DNA of 16,493 nt from Chloroflexota bacterium (GCA_003451595.1 DMDA01000054.1:1-16493), one strand, 5' to 3'; numbered from the stretch's first letter, positions 6,716 to 14,475 are shown. The notes: generated from the letters alone by a model not told the origin. A program made the numbers and translations.

Positions 6716-8419
6716 ATGACGACCACATTCTCACAGTTGAACCTGCACCCGCAGTTGGTGCAGGCCGTTGAGGCGCTTGGCTTCAGCACGCCGACGCCCA
6801 TCCAGTCCGCCATGATTCCGATCATGCTCGCCGGTCACGACGTGATCGGCCAGGCGCAGACCGGCACGGGCAAGACAGCCGCCTTTGCCCTACCCATTCT
6901 CCACAAATTGACGCCAGAGAGCAACCACGTCCAGAGCCTGGTGCTGACGCCGACGCGTGAGCTGGCCGTGCAGGTCGCCAAAGCCATGCATGACTTTGGC
7001 CGCTCACTTGGCGTGCGCGTACTGCCCGTCTACGGCGGCGAACCTTATGGCCGCCAGATCAGCCGCCTGCAAAAGGGCGTCGATGTCGTGGTCGGCACGC
7101 CTGGCCGCCTGCTTGACCTGATCGAGCGCGAGGTGCTCGACCTGAGCCGCGTGCATAGCGTCGTGCTCGACGAGGCGGACGAGATGTTGAGCATGGGCTT
7201 TATCGAAGACATCGAGGCGATTCTGCGCGCAACGCCCGGTGCACGCCAGACGGCGCTCTTTTCCGCTACGGTGTCGCCTGAAATTCGCCGCCTGGCCGAG
7301 AGCTACCTGCGCGATCCGCAGGCAGTCTCGATCCACCGTGAACAGGTCACAGTGGCTGCCATCGAACAGCGCCACTACCTTGTCTACGAGGCGGATAAGC
7401 TGGCGGCGTTGACCCGCCTGTTCGAGGTGGAGCCAATCACAAGCGCGCTGATCTTCGTGCGCACGCGCGCCGGCGCCGGTGAGTTGGCTGCCGAACTTTC
7501 CACGCGCGGCTTCCCGGCCGAGGCGCTGAGTGGCGAATTGGAGCAAGAAGAGCGCGAGCGCGTGATGAACCGCTTCCGCCGCAACCTGATCAAGGTGCTG
7601 GTTGCCACGGATGTGGCCGCACGCGGGCTGGACATCGACCATATTTCTCACGTCTTCAACTTCGACCTCCCAGAAGACCCGGAAGTCTATGTGCACCGCG
7701 TCGGGCGCACGGGGCGCGCGGGCAAGCGCGGGGTTGCCCTGTCGCTGGTTACGCCCAGTGAGCGCTGGCGTGTGGCGCGCATCGAAGGCTTCATCAAGAC
7801 GGCGATTCCTCGCAGCGCCATCCCGACGGTGGAAGAAATTCAGGCGCGCCGCGAGGCGGAGCTGCTCGCCCGCGTGGGCGCCGGTCTGCTCCAGGGGCGG
7901 TTGGGGCGAGAACGCGACCTGGTCAGCACGCTGGTCGAGGCCGGCCACGATCCGCTAGAGATTGCGGCCGCCGCCTTGCGTCTAGTGCGTGGCGACGAAG
8001 CGCAGCGCCCGATCCTGCCGGTCACTGAGGTGCAGGAACGACGCCCACAGCGCGAACAGCGTCGACCATCGCGTCCCTTCGACCGCCAGGCGCCGGAGCG
8101 CGCGGCGTTCGACCGCCAATCTTCCGAGCATCGTCACGGCCTTGAGCGCCAACCACGCCGTCGCCGGGAACGCGGCGCGCCGGAAGCCGGCATGGTCAGC
8201 CTGTCGCTCAGCAAGGGCAAGGTGCACGGCGTGCGCCCTGCCGATGTCGTGAGCACCATCGCCCGTCATGCCGGCATCCCCGGCGGCGAGATCGGGCGCA
8301 TTCACATTGAGGAACAGCACACGTTGGTCGATGTGCCAGAGCGCTTCGTAGCGCAAGTGTTGGCGCGTGCCGCCAACTTCCGCATTCATCGTCAGGCGCT
8401 CGAAGTAGCGCTGGCGTAA
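6716..8419 (+). CDS. deaD: DEAD-box ATP-dependent RNA helicase with DbpA-like RNA-binding tail
   Basis: Cytoplasmic RNA helicase, 567 aa, of the DeaD/CshA type, acting in ribosome assembly, mRNA decay or cold adaptation. Motifs in order: Q motif with F5 and Q30, AQTGTGKT (47-54), PTRELAVQ (79-86), TPGR (128-131), DEAD (152-155), SAT (motif III), IFVRT, ARGLDI and HRVGRTGRAG. An Arg-rich disordered linker follows (about 440-490). The C-terminal 75 residues, from MVSLSLSKGKVHGVRPADVV onward, match the DbpA RNA-binding domain (PF03880). That domain binds structured rRNA in DbpA, so a ribosome-related role is plausible. The long structured leader suggests post-transcriptional control. Confidence 0.95.
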   Translation: MTTTFSQLNLHPQLVQAVEALGFSTPTPIQSAMIPIMLAGHDVIGQAQTGTGKTAAFALPILHKLTPESNHVQSLVLTPTRELAVQVAKAMHDFGRSLGVRVLPVYGGEPYGRQISRLQKGVDVVVGTPGRLLDLIEREVLDLSRVHSVVLDEADEMLSMGFIEDIEAILRATPGARQTALFSATVSPEIRRLAESYLRDPQAVSIHREQVTVAAIEQRHYLVYEADKLAALTRLFEVEPITSALIFVRTRAGAGELAAELSTRGFPAEALSGELEQEERERVMNRFRRNLIKVLVATDVAARGLDIDHISHVFNFDLPEDPEVYVHRVGRTGRAGKRGVALSLVTPSERWRVARIEGFIKTAIPRSAIPTVEEIQARREAELLARVGAGLLQGRLGRERDLVSTLVEAGHDPLEIAAAALRLVRGDEAQRPILPVTEVQERRPQREQRRPSRPFDRQAPERAAFDRQSSEHRHGLERQPRRRRERGAPEAGMVSLSLSKGKVHGVRPADVVSTIARHAGIPGGEIGRIHIEEQHTLVDVPERFVAQVLARAANFRIHRQALEVALA

Positions 8420-8472
8420 GCGCGATTGGTTCAGGCTGTCGAGCTAGACGTTGACTACAATCAATGAACGGC

Positions 8473-8512
8473 CAGGCGGTGCAGTCGCTTTTCATGGCGA
8501 CTGCACCGCCTG
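8473..8512. terminator. Perfect 16-bp hairpin between convergent genes
   Basis: The arms 8473-8488 and 8497-8512 are perfectly complementary over 16 bp with an 8-nt loop (TTTTCATG). The hairpin sits between the helicase stop (8419) and the end of the zinc-ribbon gene (8560), so it may terminate both. Neither side has a clear run of T. A lone GATTGAGGGA word follows at about 8525-8534 and resembles units of the octamer repeats in the aap operon. Confidence 0.65.
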
Positions 8513-8559
8513 TGTCATGTAAGGGATTGAGGGAAAGTCAGGATGTGCTGCCGCCAGGA

Positions 8560-9204
8560 CTACTCCGGCATGCGCGCCTGGCGGTAGGCAGTGTCGTCAA
8601 GCTCATCGGTAAAGGAGGGCGGGGCAGTAGGCGGCGGTGCGGCGACCTCACGGCGGAAGGGGTTGCGCAGCGGCGGCGCAGCTTGGGCGACTGGCGCAGT
8701 GGCGTTGATGGGCTGCAACTGCGGCGTCGGCTGGGCATTGCTCAACTGTGGCCTGACCGCCACGCGCGGCTGCGGCGCGCCGCAGAAAACACAAATCTCC
8801 CACTCGTTGCGCGCCAACTTGCCACAGCTTGGGCAAGAATGCTGAAGCTGGCTGTGACAGTTTGGGCAGTACACCCACGCTTCGTTGACCGGCGCACCAC
8901 ACTGATGACAGGTCGATGTCTCCTCCAACTCACGTAACAGTGCTTCTTCCTCCAACGCCCGGTCATAGACCTCAGCCAGTGTGGCTTTGGGGCGGATCAT
9001 CATGTAAAGGATGAGGCCAATGAGCGGAAAGATCAGCACCAGCGCCACCGCCAGTGTAATCACTAACCAGTCGCGCGTACGTGCGCGGATGTCGTTGAAC
9101 GCCCAAATCCCCATGGCGATCCAGAAGGCAAAAAGAAAGGCGCCCAAGGCGGCAACCAGGACGCCGACGATGGTGCCTATCGTATTGATCAATTCAGGTG
9201 ACAT
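8560..9204 (-). CDS. Membrane-anchored double zinc-ribbon protein
   Basis: Protein of 214 aa from ATG 9204. Two hydrophobic segments lie at about residues 10-36 and 46-70. The region from about 66, with LILYMMIRPK, resembles the PLDc_N-type membrane motif. Four CxxC knuckles follow (C99/C102, C113/C116, C124/C127, C138/C141), forming a double zinc ribbon (DZR type) that probably lies in the cytoplasm. The last 70 residues are rich in Pro, Ala and Gln and look disordered. A TTG at 9219 would add five residues, but GGAG at 9214-9217 is well spaced (9 nt) from ATG 9204. No enzymatic motif was found; the function is unknown. It converges with the helicase gene. Confidence 0.75.
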   Translation of the reverse strand: MSPELINTIGTIVGVLVAALGAFLFAFWIAMGIWAFNDIRARTRDWLVITLAVALVLIFPLIGLILYMMIRPKATLAEVYDRALEEEALLRELEETSTCHQCGAPVNEAWVYCPNCHSQLQHSCPSCGKLARNEWEICVFCGAPQPRVAVRPQLSNAQPTPQLQPINATAPVAQAAPPLRNPFRREVAAPPPTAPPSFTDELDDTAYRQARMPE

Positions 9205-9213
9205 GTCATTTGA

Positions 9214-9217
9214 CTCC
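9214..9217 (-). promoter_or_regulatory. Short Shine-Dalgarno site of zinc-ribbon gene
   Basis: GGAG on the minus strand is 9 nt before ATG 9204. It overlaps the competing TTG codon at 9219, which therefore is unlikely to be the start. Confidence 0.55.
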
Positions 9218-9251
9218 AAAGCTGCGGACTGCGCCGTGCAAAATTAGTCGG

Positions 9252-9280
9252 ATTATAGCGCATGCGCGCATGATGACCAA
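9252..9280 (-). promoter_or_regulatory. Predicted promoter of zinc-ribbon gene
   Basis: On the minus strand, a consensus TATAAT (9252-9257) lies 17 bp from TTGGTC (9275-9280). The expected transcript starts near 9245 with a leader of about 40 nt. Confidence 0.6.
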
Positions 9281-9352
9281 ACGATAACAGGCTTACCAAC
9301 GTTCCCCACCATCTCCAAACGTCCAATTGAGCGCCTCTTTAAAGATATCGAT

Positions 9353-9381
9353 TTGACAGTGACCTTGCCGCGTGCTATAGT
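9353..9381 (+). promoter_or_regulatory. Strong sigma-70 promoter of the aap operon
   Basis: Consensus TTGACA (9353-9358), a 17-bp spacer and TATAGT (9376-9381) preceded by TGC, an extended -10. This is the best promoter in the window. It predicts a start near 9388 and a leader of about 250 nt. Confidence 0.8.
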
Positions 9382-9405
9382 CGCCGCACCTGGTAGGTTA
9401 GAAGA

Positions 9406-9481
9406 CCGACATTGTCATGACAACAGCGCGCAAGCTAAACCTCGCACGACAAGGTTTTGCTTGCATCGTGCAATCGTCGGT
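9406..9481 (+). ncRNA. Candidate structured leader RNA with pseudoknot upstream of aapJ
   Basis: Outer stem: CCGACATTG (9406-9414) pairs with CAAT-c-GTCGG (9471-9480), 9 pairs with one bulged C, plus A9405-T9481. Inner hairpin: GCAAGC-t-AAACC (9430-9441) pairs with GGTTT-t-GCTTGC (9453-9464), 11 pairs with one T-T mismatch. The loop word GCACGA (9444-9449) is complementary to TCGTGC (9466-9471) just 3' of the inner hairpin, which allows a pseudoknot sharing one base with the outer stem. Position within a long leader of a nutrient-uptake operon suggests a regulatory RNA. It matches no riboswitch class that I recognise. Pairing was read by eye, without energy or covariation support. Confidence 0.4.
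9412..9423. promoter_or_regulatory. Perfect 12-bp palindrome TTGTCATGACAA
   Basis: Perfect palindrome about 24 nt after the predicted aap transcription start, a usual place for a repressor operator such as those of GntR-type regulators. It also overlaps one arm of the proposed RNA stem, so the two readings compete. Confidence 0.35.
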
Positions 9482-9624
9482 GAATGCGGTACACAGGTTT
9501 GCTCCCACACTTCGACATGGATGTGCAGCAGTTACTGAGCACGGTCAACAATCTGAACGCGCGCTAGTAGGCGCTCACCATTGAACTGCCTTGTCTATCA
9601 ATTTCAACCGTCGTTCCAGCTACG
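9482..9624 (+). other. Remainder of the aap leader, no clear gene
   Basis: The leader between the candidate RNA structure and the aapJ ribosome site holds only weak hairpins, for instance GTGC/GCAC around a CAG-TTA-CTG core near 9524-9543. Two short ORFs cross it (9417-9584 and 9515-9565), neither with a ribosome site. I see no convincing gene. Confidence 0.3.
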
Positions 9625-9631
9625 AAAGGGG
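9625..9631 (+). promoter_or_regulatory. Shine-Dalgarno site fixing aapJ start
   Basis: AAAGGGG lies 5 nt before ATG 9637. The GTG at 9631 overlaps it and so is not a likely start. Confidence 0.7.
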
Positions 9632-9636
9632 TGTAT

Positions 9637-10755
9637 ATGAACAAGCGTCTTACCATGGTTGGCATCTCACTGCTTGTGATTGCCATTATCTACTCGGCGT
9701 GTGCAGCGCCCGCGCCCGCGCCAGCTGCCGCGCCCACGCCTGCCGAGAGCGCAGCAGCAGCGCCCGCCGCCGAACAACCTGCGGCGCCGGCTGCGCAGGC
9801 TGGCAGCCGCCTCGATCTCGTCAAGAGCCGCGGCAAGCTGATCTGCGGCGTCAACAATCAAGTGCCGGGCTTTGGCAACGTTGACGCCAGCGGCAACTAC
9901 AGCGGTTTCGACGTGGACTTCTGCAAGGCTGTCGCTGCTGCCGTACTGGGTGACGCCAATGCCGTAGAGTATCGCTATGCCAGCGGCAACGATCGCTTCA
10001 CGCTGGTCAGCAGTGGGGAGGTGGATGTACTCTTCCGCAACTCGACGTGGACGCTCACACGTGACAGCGCCGAAGTCGGCATGGAATTCATGCCCGTTAA
10101 CTTCTACGATGGCCAGGGCATGATGGTGCGCAAGGATAGCGGCATCACCAGCCTGGAAGACATGGACGGCGCCACGATCTGCGTGCAGAGCGGCACCACC
10201 ACCGAGCTAAACCTGGCGGATGTGTTCCGTGCGAAGGGGCTGGACTTCACGCCGGTCGTCTTTGAGGACAACGACAAGACCTACAGTGCGTACGATGAAG
10301 GGCGCTGCGACGGTTTCACAACCGACAAGTCCGGTTTGGTGGCGACGCAAACCAAGCTTTCGAACCCGAACGACCACATGATCCTGGAAGAGACCATGTC
10401 CAAGGAGCCGCTGGCCGGCGCGGTCTTCCAGGGCGACCCGGTGTGGGCGGATGCCGTGCGCTGGGTGGTCAACGGGCTGATCCAGGCCGAAGAGAGCGGC
10501 GTCACCAGCCAGAATGTCAGCGAGATGATGGGCAGCGCCGACCCAACGGTCAAGCGTCTGCTCGGCGTCGAAGGCGAGATGGGCGCCAAGCTTGGCCTGC
10601 CCAACGACTTCATGGTGCAGGTAATCACGCAGGTGGGCAACTACGGCGAGATTTACGACCGCAATCTTGGCCCGAACACACCGTTCAACCTACCACGTGG
10701 TCTGAACGCACTGTGGACGCAAGGCGGCATCCTGTACGCGCCGCCATTCCGGTAA
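9637..10755 (+). CDS. aapJ: General L-amino acid ABC transporter, substrate-binding lipoprotein
   Basis: Extracytoplasmic solute-binding protein of family 3 (PF00497), closest in style to AapJ/BztA, 372 aa. It captures amino acids and delivers them to the AapQ-AapM permeases. The N-terminus is a signal sequence (residues 4-21) ending in YSAC. C22 is the likely lipidated Cys, although Tyr at -3 is not the usual Leu/Val. An Ala/Pro-rich linker follows (23-55), as expected for a tethered lipoprotein. The binding domain begins near RLDLVKSRGKLICGVNN. It contains GFDVDFCKAVAAAVLGD, RFTLVSSGEVDVLFRNSTWT and IYDRNLG near the C-terminus, all typical of Aap-type proteins. First gene of the operon, after a strong promoter and a long leader. 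Confidence 0.93.
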   Translation: MNKRLTMVGISLLVIAIIYSACAAPAPAPAAAPTPAESAAAAPAAEQPAAPAAQAGSRLDLVKSRGKLICGVNNQVPGFGNVDASGNYSGFDVDFCKAVAAAVLGDANAVEYRYASGNDRFTLVSSGEVDVLFRNSTWTLTRDSAEVGMEFMPVNFYDGQGMMVRKDSGITSLEDMDGATICVQSGTTTELNLADVFRAKGLDFTPVVFEDNDKTYSAYDEGRCDGFTTDKSGLVATQTKLSNPNDHMILEETMSKEPLAGAVFQGDPVWADAVRWVVNGLIQAEESGVTSQNVSEMMGSADPTVKRLLGVEGEMGAKLGLPNDFMVQVITQVGNYGEIYDRNLGPNTPFNLPRGLNALWTQGGILYAPPFR

Positions 10756-10764
10756 ATCGAAAAT

Positions 10765-10860
10765 GGGGGGATTAGGAGATTGGGCGATTAGGAGATTGGA
10801 TAGCTGGTCAGCAGCTCCTGATCTTTCAATCGCTTAATCTCATAATCCCTCAATCGCTCC
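10765..10860. repeat. Inverted octamer-repeat hairpin between aapJ and aapQ
   Basis: GATT recurs at exact 8-bp steps at 10770, 10778, 10786 and 10794. Its complement AATC recurs at 8-bp steps at 10828, 10836, 10844 and 10852. The arms 10765-10799 and 10826-10860 can pair at 24 of 35 positions around a 26-nt loop. The element fills the gap between two cistrons. It may stabilise or attenuate the mRNA and could explain higher output of the binding protein. It resembles the short tandem repeats known from filamentous cyanobacteria in kind, not in sequence. Confidence 0.7.
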
Positions 10861-10876
10861 TCTGTTAATCAGCACC

Positions 10877-12310
10877 ATGACCAGCTCGACCCTTTCCACC
10901 CAACGTCCCCCGTTCTACCGTGACACGCGCACCATCGCCATCATGCTGCAGGTGCTATTCTTGCTGGTGGTGCTATTGATTGGGTGGTTCCTCTACAACA
11001 ATATGGTGACGCGCCTGGCAGCCGGCAACACGGCGGCTGGCGGCGCATTGAGTTGGGGGTTTCTCGGTCAGACAGCCGGTTTTGGTATTTCTGAAGGGCC
11101 GACTTTCCGCCCTGAAGAAAGTTACGGTCGCGCCTATCTTGTCGGCGTGATCAACACACTGCGCGTTGGCATCGTCGGCGTCATTCTGGCGACGGTGCTT
11201 GGTCTGCTCGCTGGCATTGCGCGCGTCTCCAACAACTGGTTGTTAAGCAAGCTGGCGATGGTTTATGTCGAAATTTTTCGCAGCACGCCGTTGTTGGTGC
11301 AACTGCTCTTCTGGTATGTAGGTGTGATTGCGGCCCTTCCCCCGATCCAGGAAGCGGCGCCGCTTGGCGACCTGGGCTATCTCACCAATCGCGGTATGTA
11401 CCTGACCTGGATTTTCCCCTCTGAGACCGGTCGCGCCTTGACCTGGTGGCTGTTGGGCGGTGTGATCGTCGGCGTGATGGTCGCCTGGCTCCGCCGACGC
11501 CAGTTGGAGCGCGCCGGTGTGCCGGGCAGCGGCGTGATGGCTGGCTTTGCTGCGTTTGTGTTGGTGCTGGTCATCGGTTTCCTGGTTGCGCTCGGCGCCA
11601 GTCAAATGCCAACCACCACAACCTATGAGCTACGGCGCGGCGATCGGGGCGCACTGTTTGAGGATATCAACGGCAACGGCGCATTTGATCTCAACGTCGA
11701 TCGCCCGCTGGCCTACGTCCCTATCACGCTGTATGGCGCCGACGGTCAGGTCGTTGCCAGTGGCATGACGAACGGTGATGGCGCGTTTCGCTTTATCGAC
11801 TTACCGGCCGAGGCGACCCGTCTCGAGTGGACGACGCCGGCCCCGCTTGTGGTCAGTGAGCCTCAGCGTCAGGGTTTCAACTTTAGCGGCGGGATCAGCG
11901 TCACGCCGGAGTTTGCAGCGTTGCTGCTGGCGCTGGTCGTCTACACGGGCGCGTTCATCGCCGAAATCGTGCGGGCTGGCATCAACGCCGTCAATAAGGG
12001 GCAATGGGAGGCAAGCCGGGCACTGGGGCTGAGCACCGGAGCGACGCTGCGCATGGTCGTGTTGCCACAGGCACTGCGCGTCATCATCCCGCCGCTGACC
12101 AGCCAGTATCTGAATCTGGTCAAGAACTCCAGTCTGGCGATTGCGGTAGGCTATCCCGACCTGTTTAACGTCTCGCGCACCATCGTCAACCAGACCGGCG
12201 CCGAAGTACAAGGCATTTTGCTTGTCATGGCAACCTATCTCACCTTCAGCCTGATCACGTCGCTCTTTATGAACTGGTACAACAAGCGCGTCGCATTGGT
12301 GGAACGGTAA
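10877..12310 (+). CDS. aapQ: Amino acid ABC permease AapQ with inserted SdrD_B-like domain
   Basis: Inner-membrane permease of the general L-amino acid transporter, pairing with AapM. Length 477 aa against about 390-400 for usual AapQ. Conserved features: an N-terminal membrane segment (about 22-41), the GRAYLVGVINTLRVGIVGVI start of the transport domain, VEIFRSTPLLVQLLFWY, and the coupling EAA loop EASRALGLSTGATLRMVVLP. The end is the typical LFMNWYNKRVALVER. The extra length lies in one loop: after the membrane segment ending near residue 242, about 70-80 residues (254-323) separate it from the conserved GFNFSGG (333-339). They carry DINGNGAFD (263-271) and a beta-rich pattern typical of SdrD_B/Cna_B domains. 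No ribosome site precedes ATG 10877. The reading frame is intact through the insert. Confidence 0.9.
   Translation: MTSSTLSTQRPPFYRDTRTIAIMLQVLFLLVVLLIGWFLYNNMVTRLAAGNTAAGGALSWGFLGQTAGFGISEGPTFRPEESYGRAYLVGVINTLRVGIVGVILATVLGLLAGIARVSNNWLLSKLAMVYVEIFRSTPLLVQLLFWYVGVIAALPPIQEAAPLGDLGYLTNRGMYLTWIFPSETGRALTWWLLGGVIVGVMVAWLRRRQLERAGVPGSGVMAGFAAFVLVLVIGFLVALGASQMPTTTTYELRRGDRGALFEDINGNGAFDLNVDRPLAYVPITLYGADGQVVASGMTNGDGAFRFIDLPAEATRLEWTTPAPLVVSEPQRQGFNFSGGISVTPEFAALLLALVVYTGAFIAEIVRAGINAVNKGQWEASRALGLSTGATLRMVVLPQALRVIIPPLTSQYLNLVKNSSLAIAVGYPDLFNVSRTIVNQTGAEVQGILLVMATYLTFSLITSLFMNWYNKRVALVER
11636..11845 (+). other. SdrD_B/Cna_B-like domain inserted in the AapQ extracytoplasmic loop
   Basis: Residues 254-323 of AapQ. 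D263-x-N265-G-N267-x3-D271 is a calcium-loop pattern found in SdrD_B domains. It is followed by PLAYVPITLYGADGQVV and GDGAFRFIDLP, matching the usual strand order: leading DxNxNGxxD, then a LAGVxVTLYDxxG-type strand, then DGxYxFxxLP. Normal AapQ proteins have only a short segment between the preceding membrane helix and the FN-x-x-GG motif. The insertion should face the outside. Assignment is by pattern recall, not by profile search. Confidence 0.65.
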
Positions 12311-12330
12311 GCAAGAGGGAACACGCATCG

Positions 12331-13590
12331 ATGGCGACAGACATCCGCTCGACGAGTTGGGTCAACACGAATCATCCGGCGCCGGCGCAAAAACCGCCAG
12401 CCTCGGAAGTAGGCGTGTTGGGCTGGCTGCGCACCAACCTCTTCAGCGGCATTGGCAACAGCTTCCTCACCATTGTGACCCTCATCGCGCTCTATTTCAT
12501 CGTCACCAACCTTGTGCAGTGGTTGCTTGGCGCCTACTGGGAGCCGATTTGGGTCAACCGCAAGCTCTTTGCCGTCGGACAGTATCCGCTTGAACAACTG
12601 TGGCAGCCAGCGCTCGTGCTGCTGATGGTGAGCCTGCTATTTGGCTTGAGCGCCGGGCGTTGGGGCAGCATCATGCGCAATCTGGGCGTCGGTCTCGGCG
12701 CCCTCCTGCTGGCGTTGGCGCTCATTCCGATTGGCTTGCAAGCGCAAGTCGTGATGGCGGCGAGCCTGGCGCTGCTGCTGATCGGCTATCTGATCGGCGC
12801 CCGCATTGCCATCTCCGGCAGATGGCTGGCGGTGGCATGGGTGTTGAGCCTGCCGGCGACCTTTGTGATACTGTTGGGTGGGATCAACCTACCCAGGCTA
12901 GGCGTAACGTGGAATTTTGCCCCGCTCGTGGAGAGCAACCTGTGGGGCGGCTTGATGCTCACGATGCTGTTAGCGGTGGTCGGCATTGCGTTGAGTTTTC
13001 CGATCGGGGTGTTGTTGGCGTTGGGGCGGCGCAGCAACCTGCCGGTGGTCAAACTCTTTTGCGTTGGCTACATCGAACTGATTCGCGGCGTGCCGCTGAT
13101 CACGCTGCTCTTTATGGGTATGACGATGTTGCCGCTCTTTTTGCCCAGCAACTGGGGCAATCCGTCGCAGCTTGTACGCGCCATGACGGCGATCACGCTG
13201 TTCAGCGCGGCGTATCTGGCTGAAAATGTACGCGGCGGCTTGCAGGCGATCCCCAAAGGCCAATATGAAGCCGCTGACGCCCTCGGCTTGGGCGGCTTTG
13301 ACAAGTTGCGTTTCATCATCTTGCCGCAGGCGCTGACCAAGGTCATCCCGGCGATTGTCGGGCAGTTCATCGGCCTTTTCAAGGACACTTCATTGGCCTC
13401 GCTGGTCGGTCTGCTTGAACTGGTCGCCGTTGGCAAGGCGGTGATCCAGCAACCGGCCTGGCTTGGCGTCACAGGCGGCGTCGCCAAAGAAGTGTACGTG
13501 TTTGTTGCCTTTGTCTTCTTTATCTTCAGCTTTGGGATGAGCTTTGCCAGCCGCAAGCTGGAAAGCAAATTAGGCTTCGGAAAGCGATAG
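12331..13590 (+). CDS. aapM: General L-amino acid ABC transporter permease AapM
   Basis: Inner-membrane permease, 419 aa, partner of AapQ. N-terminal region with WLRTNLFSGIGNSFLTIV and the family segment near LVQWLLGAYWEP. Several membrane segments follow between residues 90 and 190. The transport domain starts at WGGLMLTMLLAVVGIALSFP. It includes YIELIRGVPLITLLFMG and the EAA loop EAADALGLGGFDKLRFIILPQAL, which contacts the ATPase. It has the normal layout and no inserted domain, in contrast to AapQ. AGAGGGA at 12314-12320 lies 10 nt before the ATG, and the gap to aapQ is 20 nt, so the two are cotranscribed. Confidence 0.93.
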   Translation: MATDIRSTSWVNTNHPAPAQKPPASEVGVLGWLRTNLFSGIGNSFLTIVTLIALYFIVTNLVQWLLGAYWEPIWVNRKLFAVGQYPLEQLWQPALVLLMVSLLFGLSAGRWGSIMRNLGVGLGALLLALALIPIGLQAQVVMAASLALLLIGYLIGARIAISGRWLAVAWVLSLPATFVILLGGINLPRLGVTWNFAPLVESNLWGGLMLTMLLAVVGIALSFPIGVLLALGRRSNLPVVKLFCVGYIELIRGVPLITLLFMGMTMLPLFLPSNWGNPSQLVRAMTAITLFSAAYLAENVRGGLQAIPKGQYEAADALGLGGFDKLRFIILPQALTKVIPAIVGQFIGLFKDTSLASLVGLLELVAVGKAVIQQPAWLGVTGGVAKEVYVFVAFVFFIFSFGMSFASRKLESKLGFGKR

Positions 13591-13593
13591 CGT

Positions 13594-13679
13594 GTTGAGA
13601 GATTGAGGGACTGGCGGTTTGCAATCTATATCGACCGGTGTTGGTGACCTACAAATCTCCAATCTCACAATCTCTGAAC
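13594..13679. repeat. Inverted octamer-repeat hairpin between aapM and aapP
   Basis: The arms 13594-13614 and 13659-13679 can pair at 17 of 21 positions around a 44-nt loop. The left arm has TTG/CTG words at 8-bp steps (13595, 13603, 13611). The right arm has AATC at 13654, 13661 and 13669. It is a relative of the element between aapJ and aapQ and again lies entirely between cistrons of the same operon. Confidence 0.6.
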
Positions 13680-13689
13680 CCACCTTCAC

Positions 13690-13695
13690 AGGAAA
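13690..13695 (+). promoter_or_regulatory. Shine-Dalgarno site fixing aapP start
   Basis: AGGAAA ends 5 nt before ATG 13701. The longer frame opening at 13638 would add 21 residues translated from the repeat element, which do not resemble an ABC ATPase N-terminus. Confidence 0.7.
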
Positions 13696-13700
13696 TTCTT

Positions 13701-14453
<753 letters not shown>

Positions 14454-14475
14454 CCTGCCATTTGCGGGCGCCCAG

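Noticed and set aside
7004..7948. Minus-strand ORF of 314 codons
   Set aside because: It is antisense to the helicase core, whose motifs are intact; the translation shows no recognisable domain.
8464..8937. Plus-strand ORF of 157 codons with a TACAAT just upstream
   Set aside because: It starts at the edge of the terminator hairpin and overlaps the zinc-ribbon gene, which has CxxC motifs, a promoter and a ribosome site.
9515..9565. Leader peptide ORF beginning MDVQQLLSTVNNLNAR
   Set aside because: A 16-codon ORF without a ribosome site; it could be chance. Not listed as a gene.
9417..9584. Short leader ORF (55 aa) in the aap leader
   Set aside because: It has no ribosome site, no recognisable domain and no run of codons for one amino acid as in attenuator peptides.
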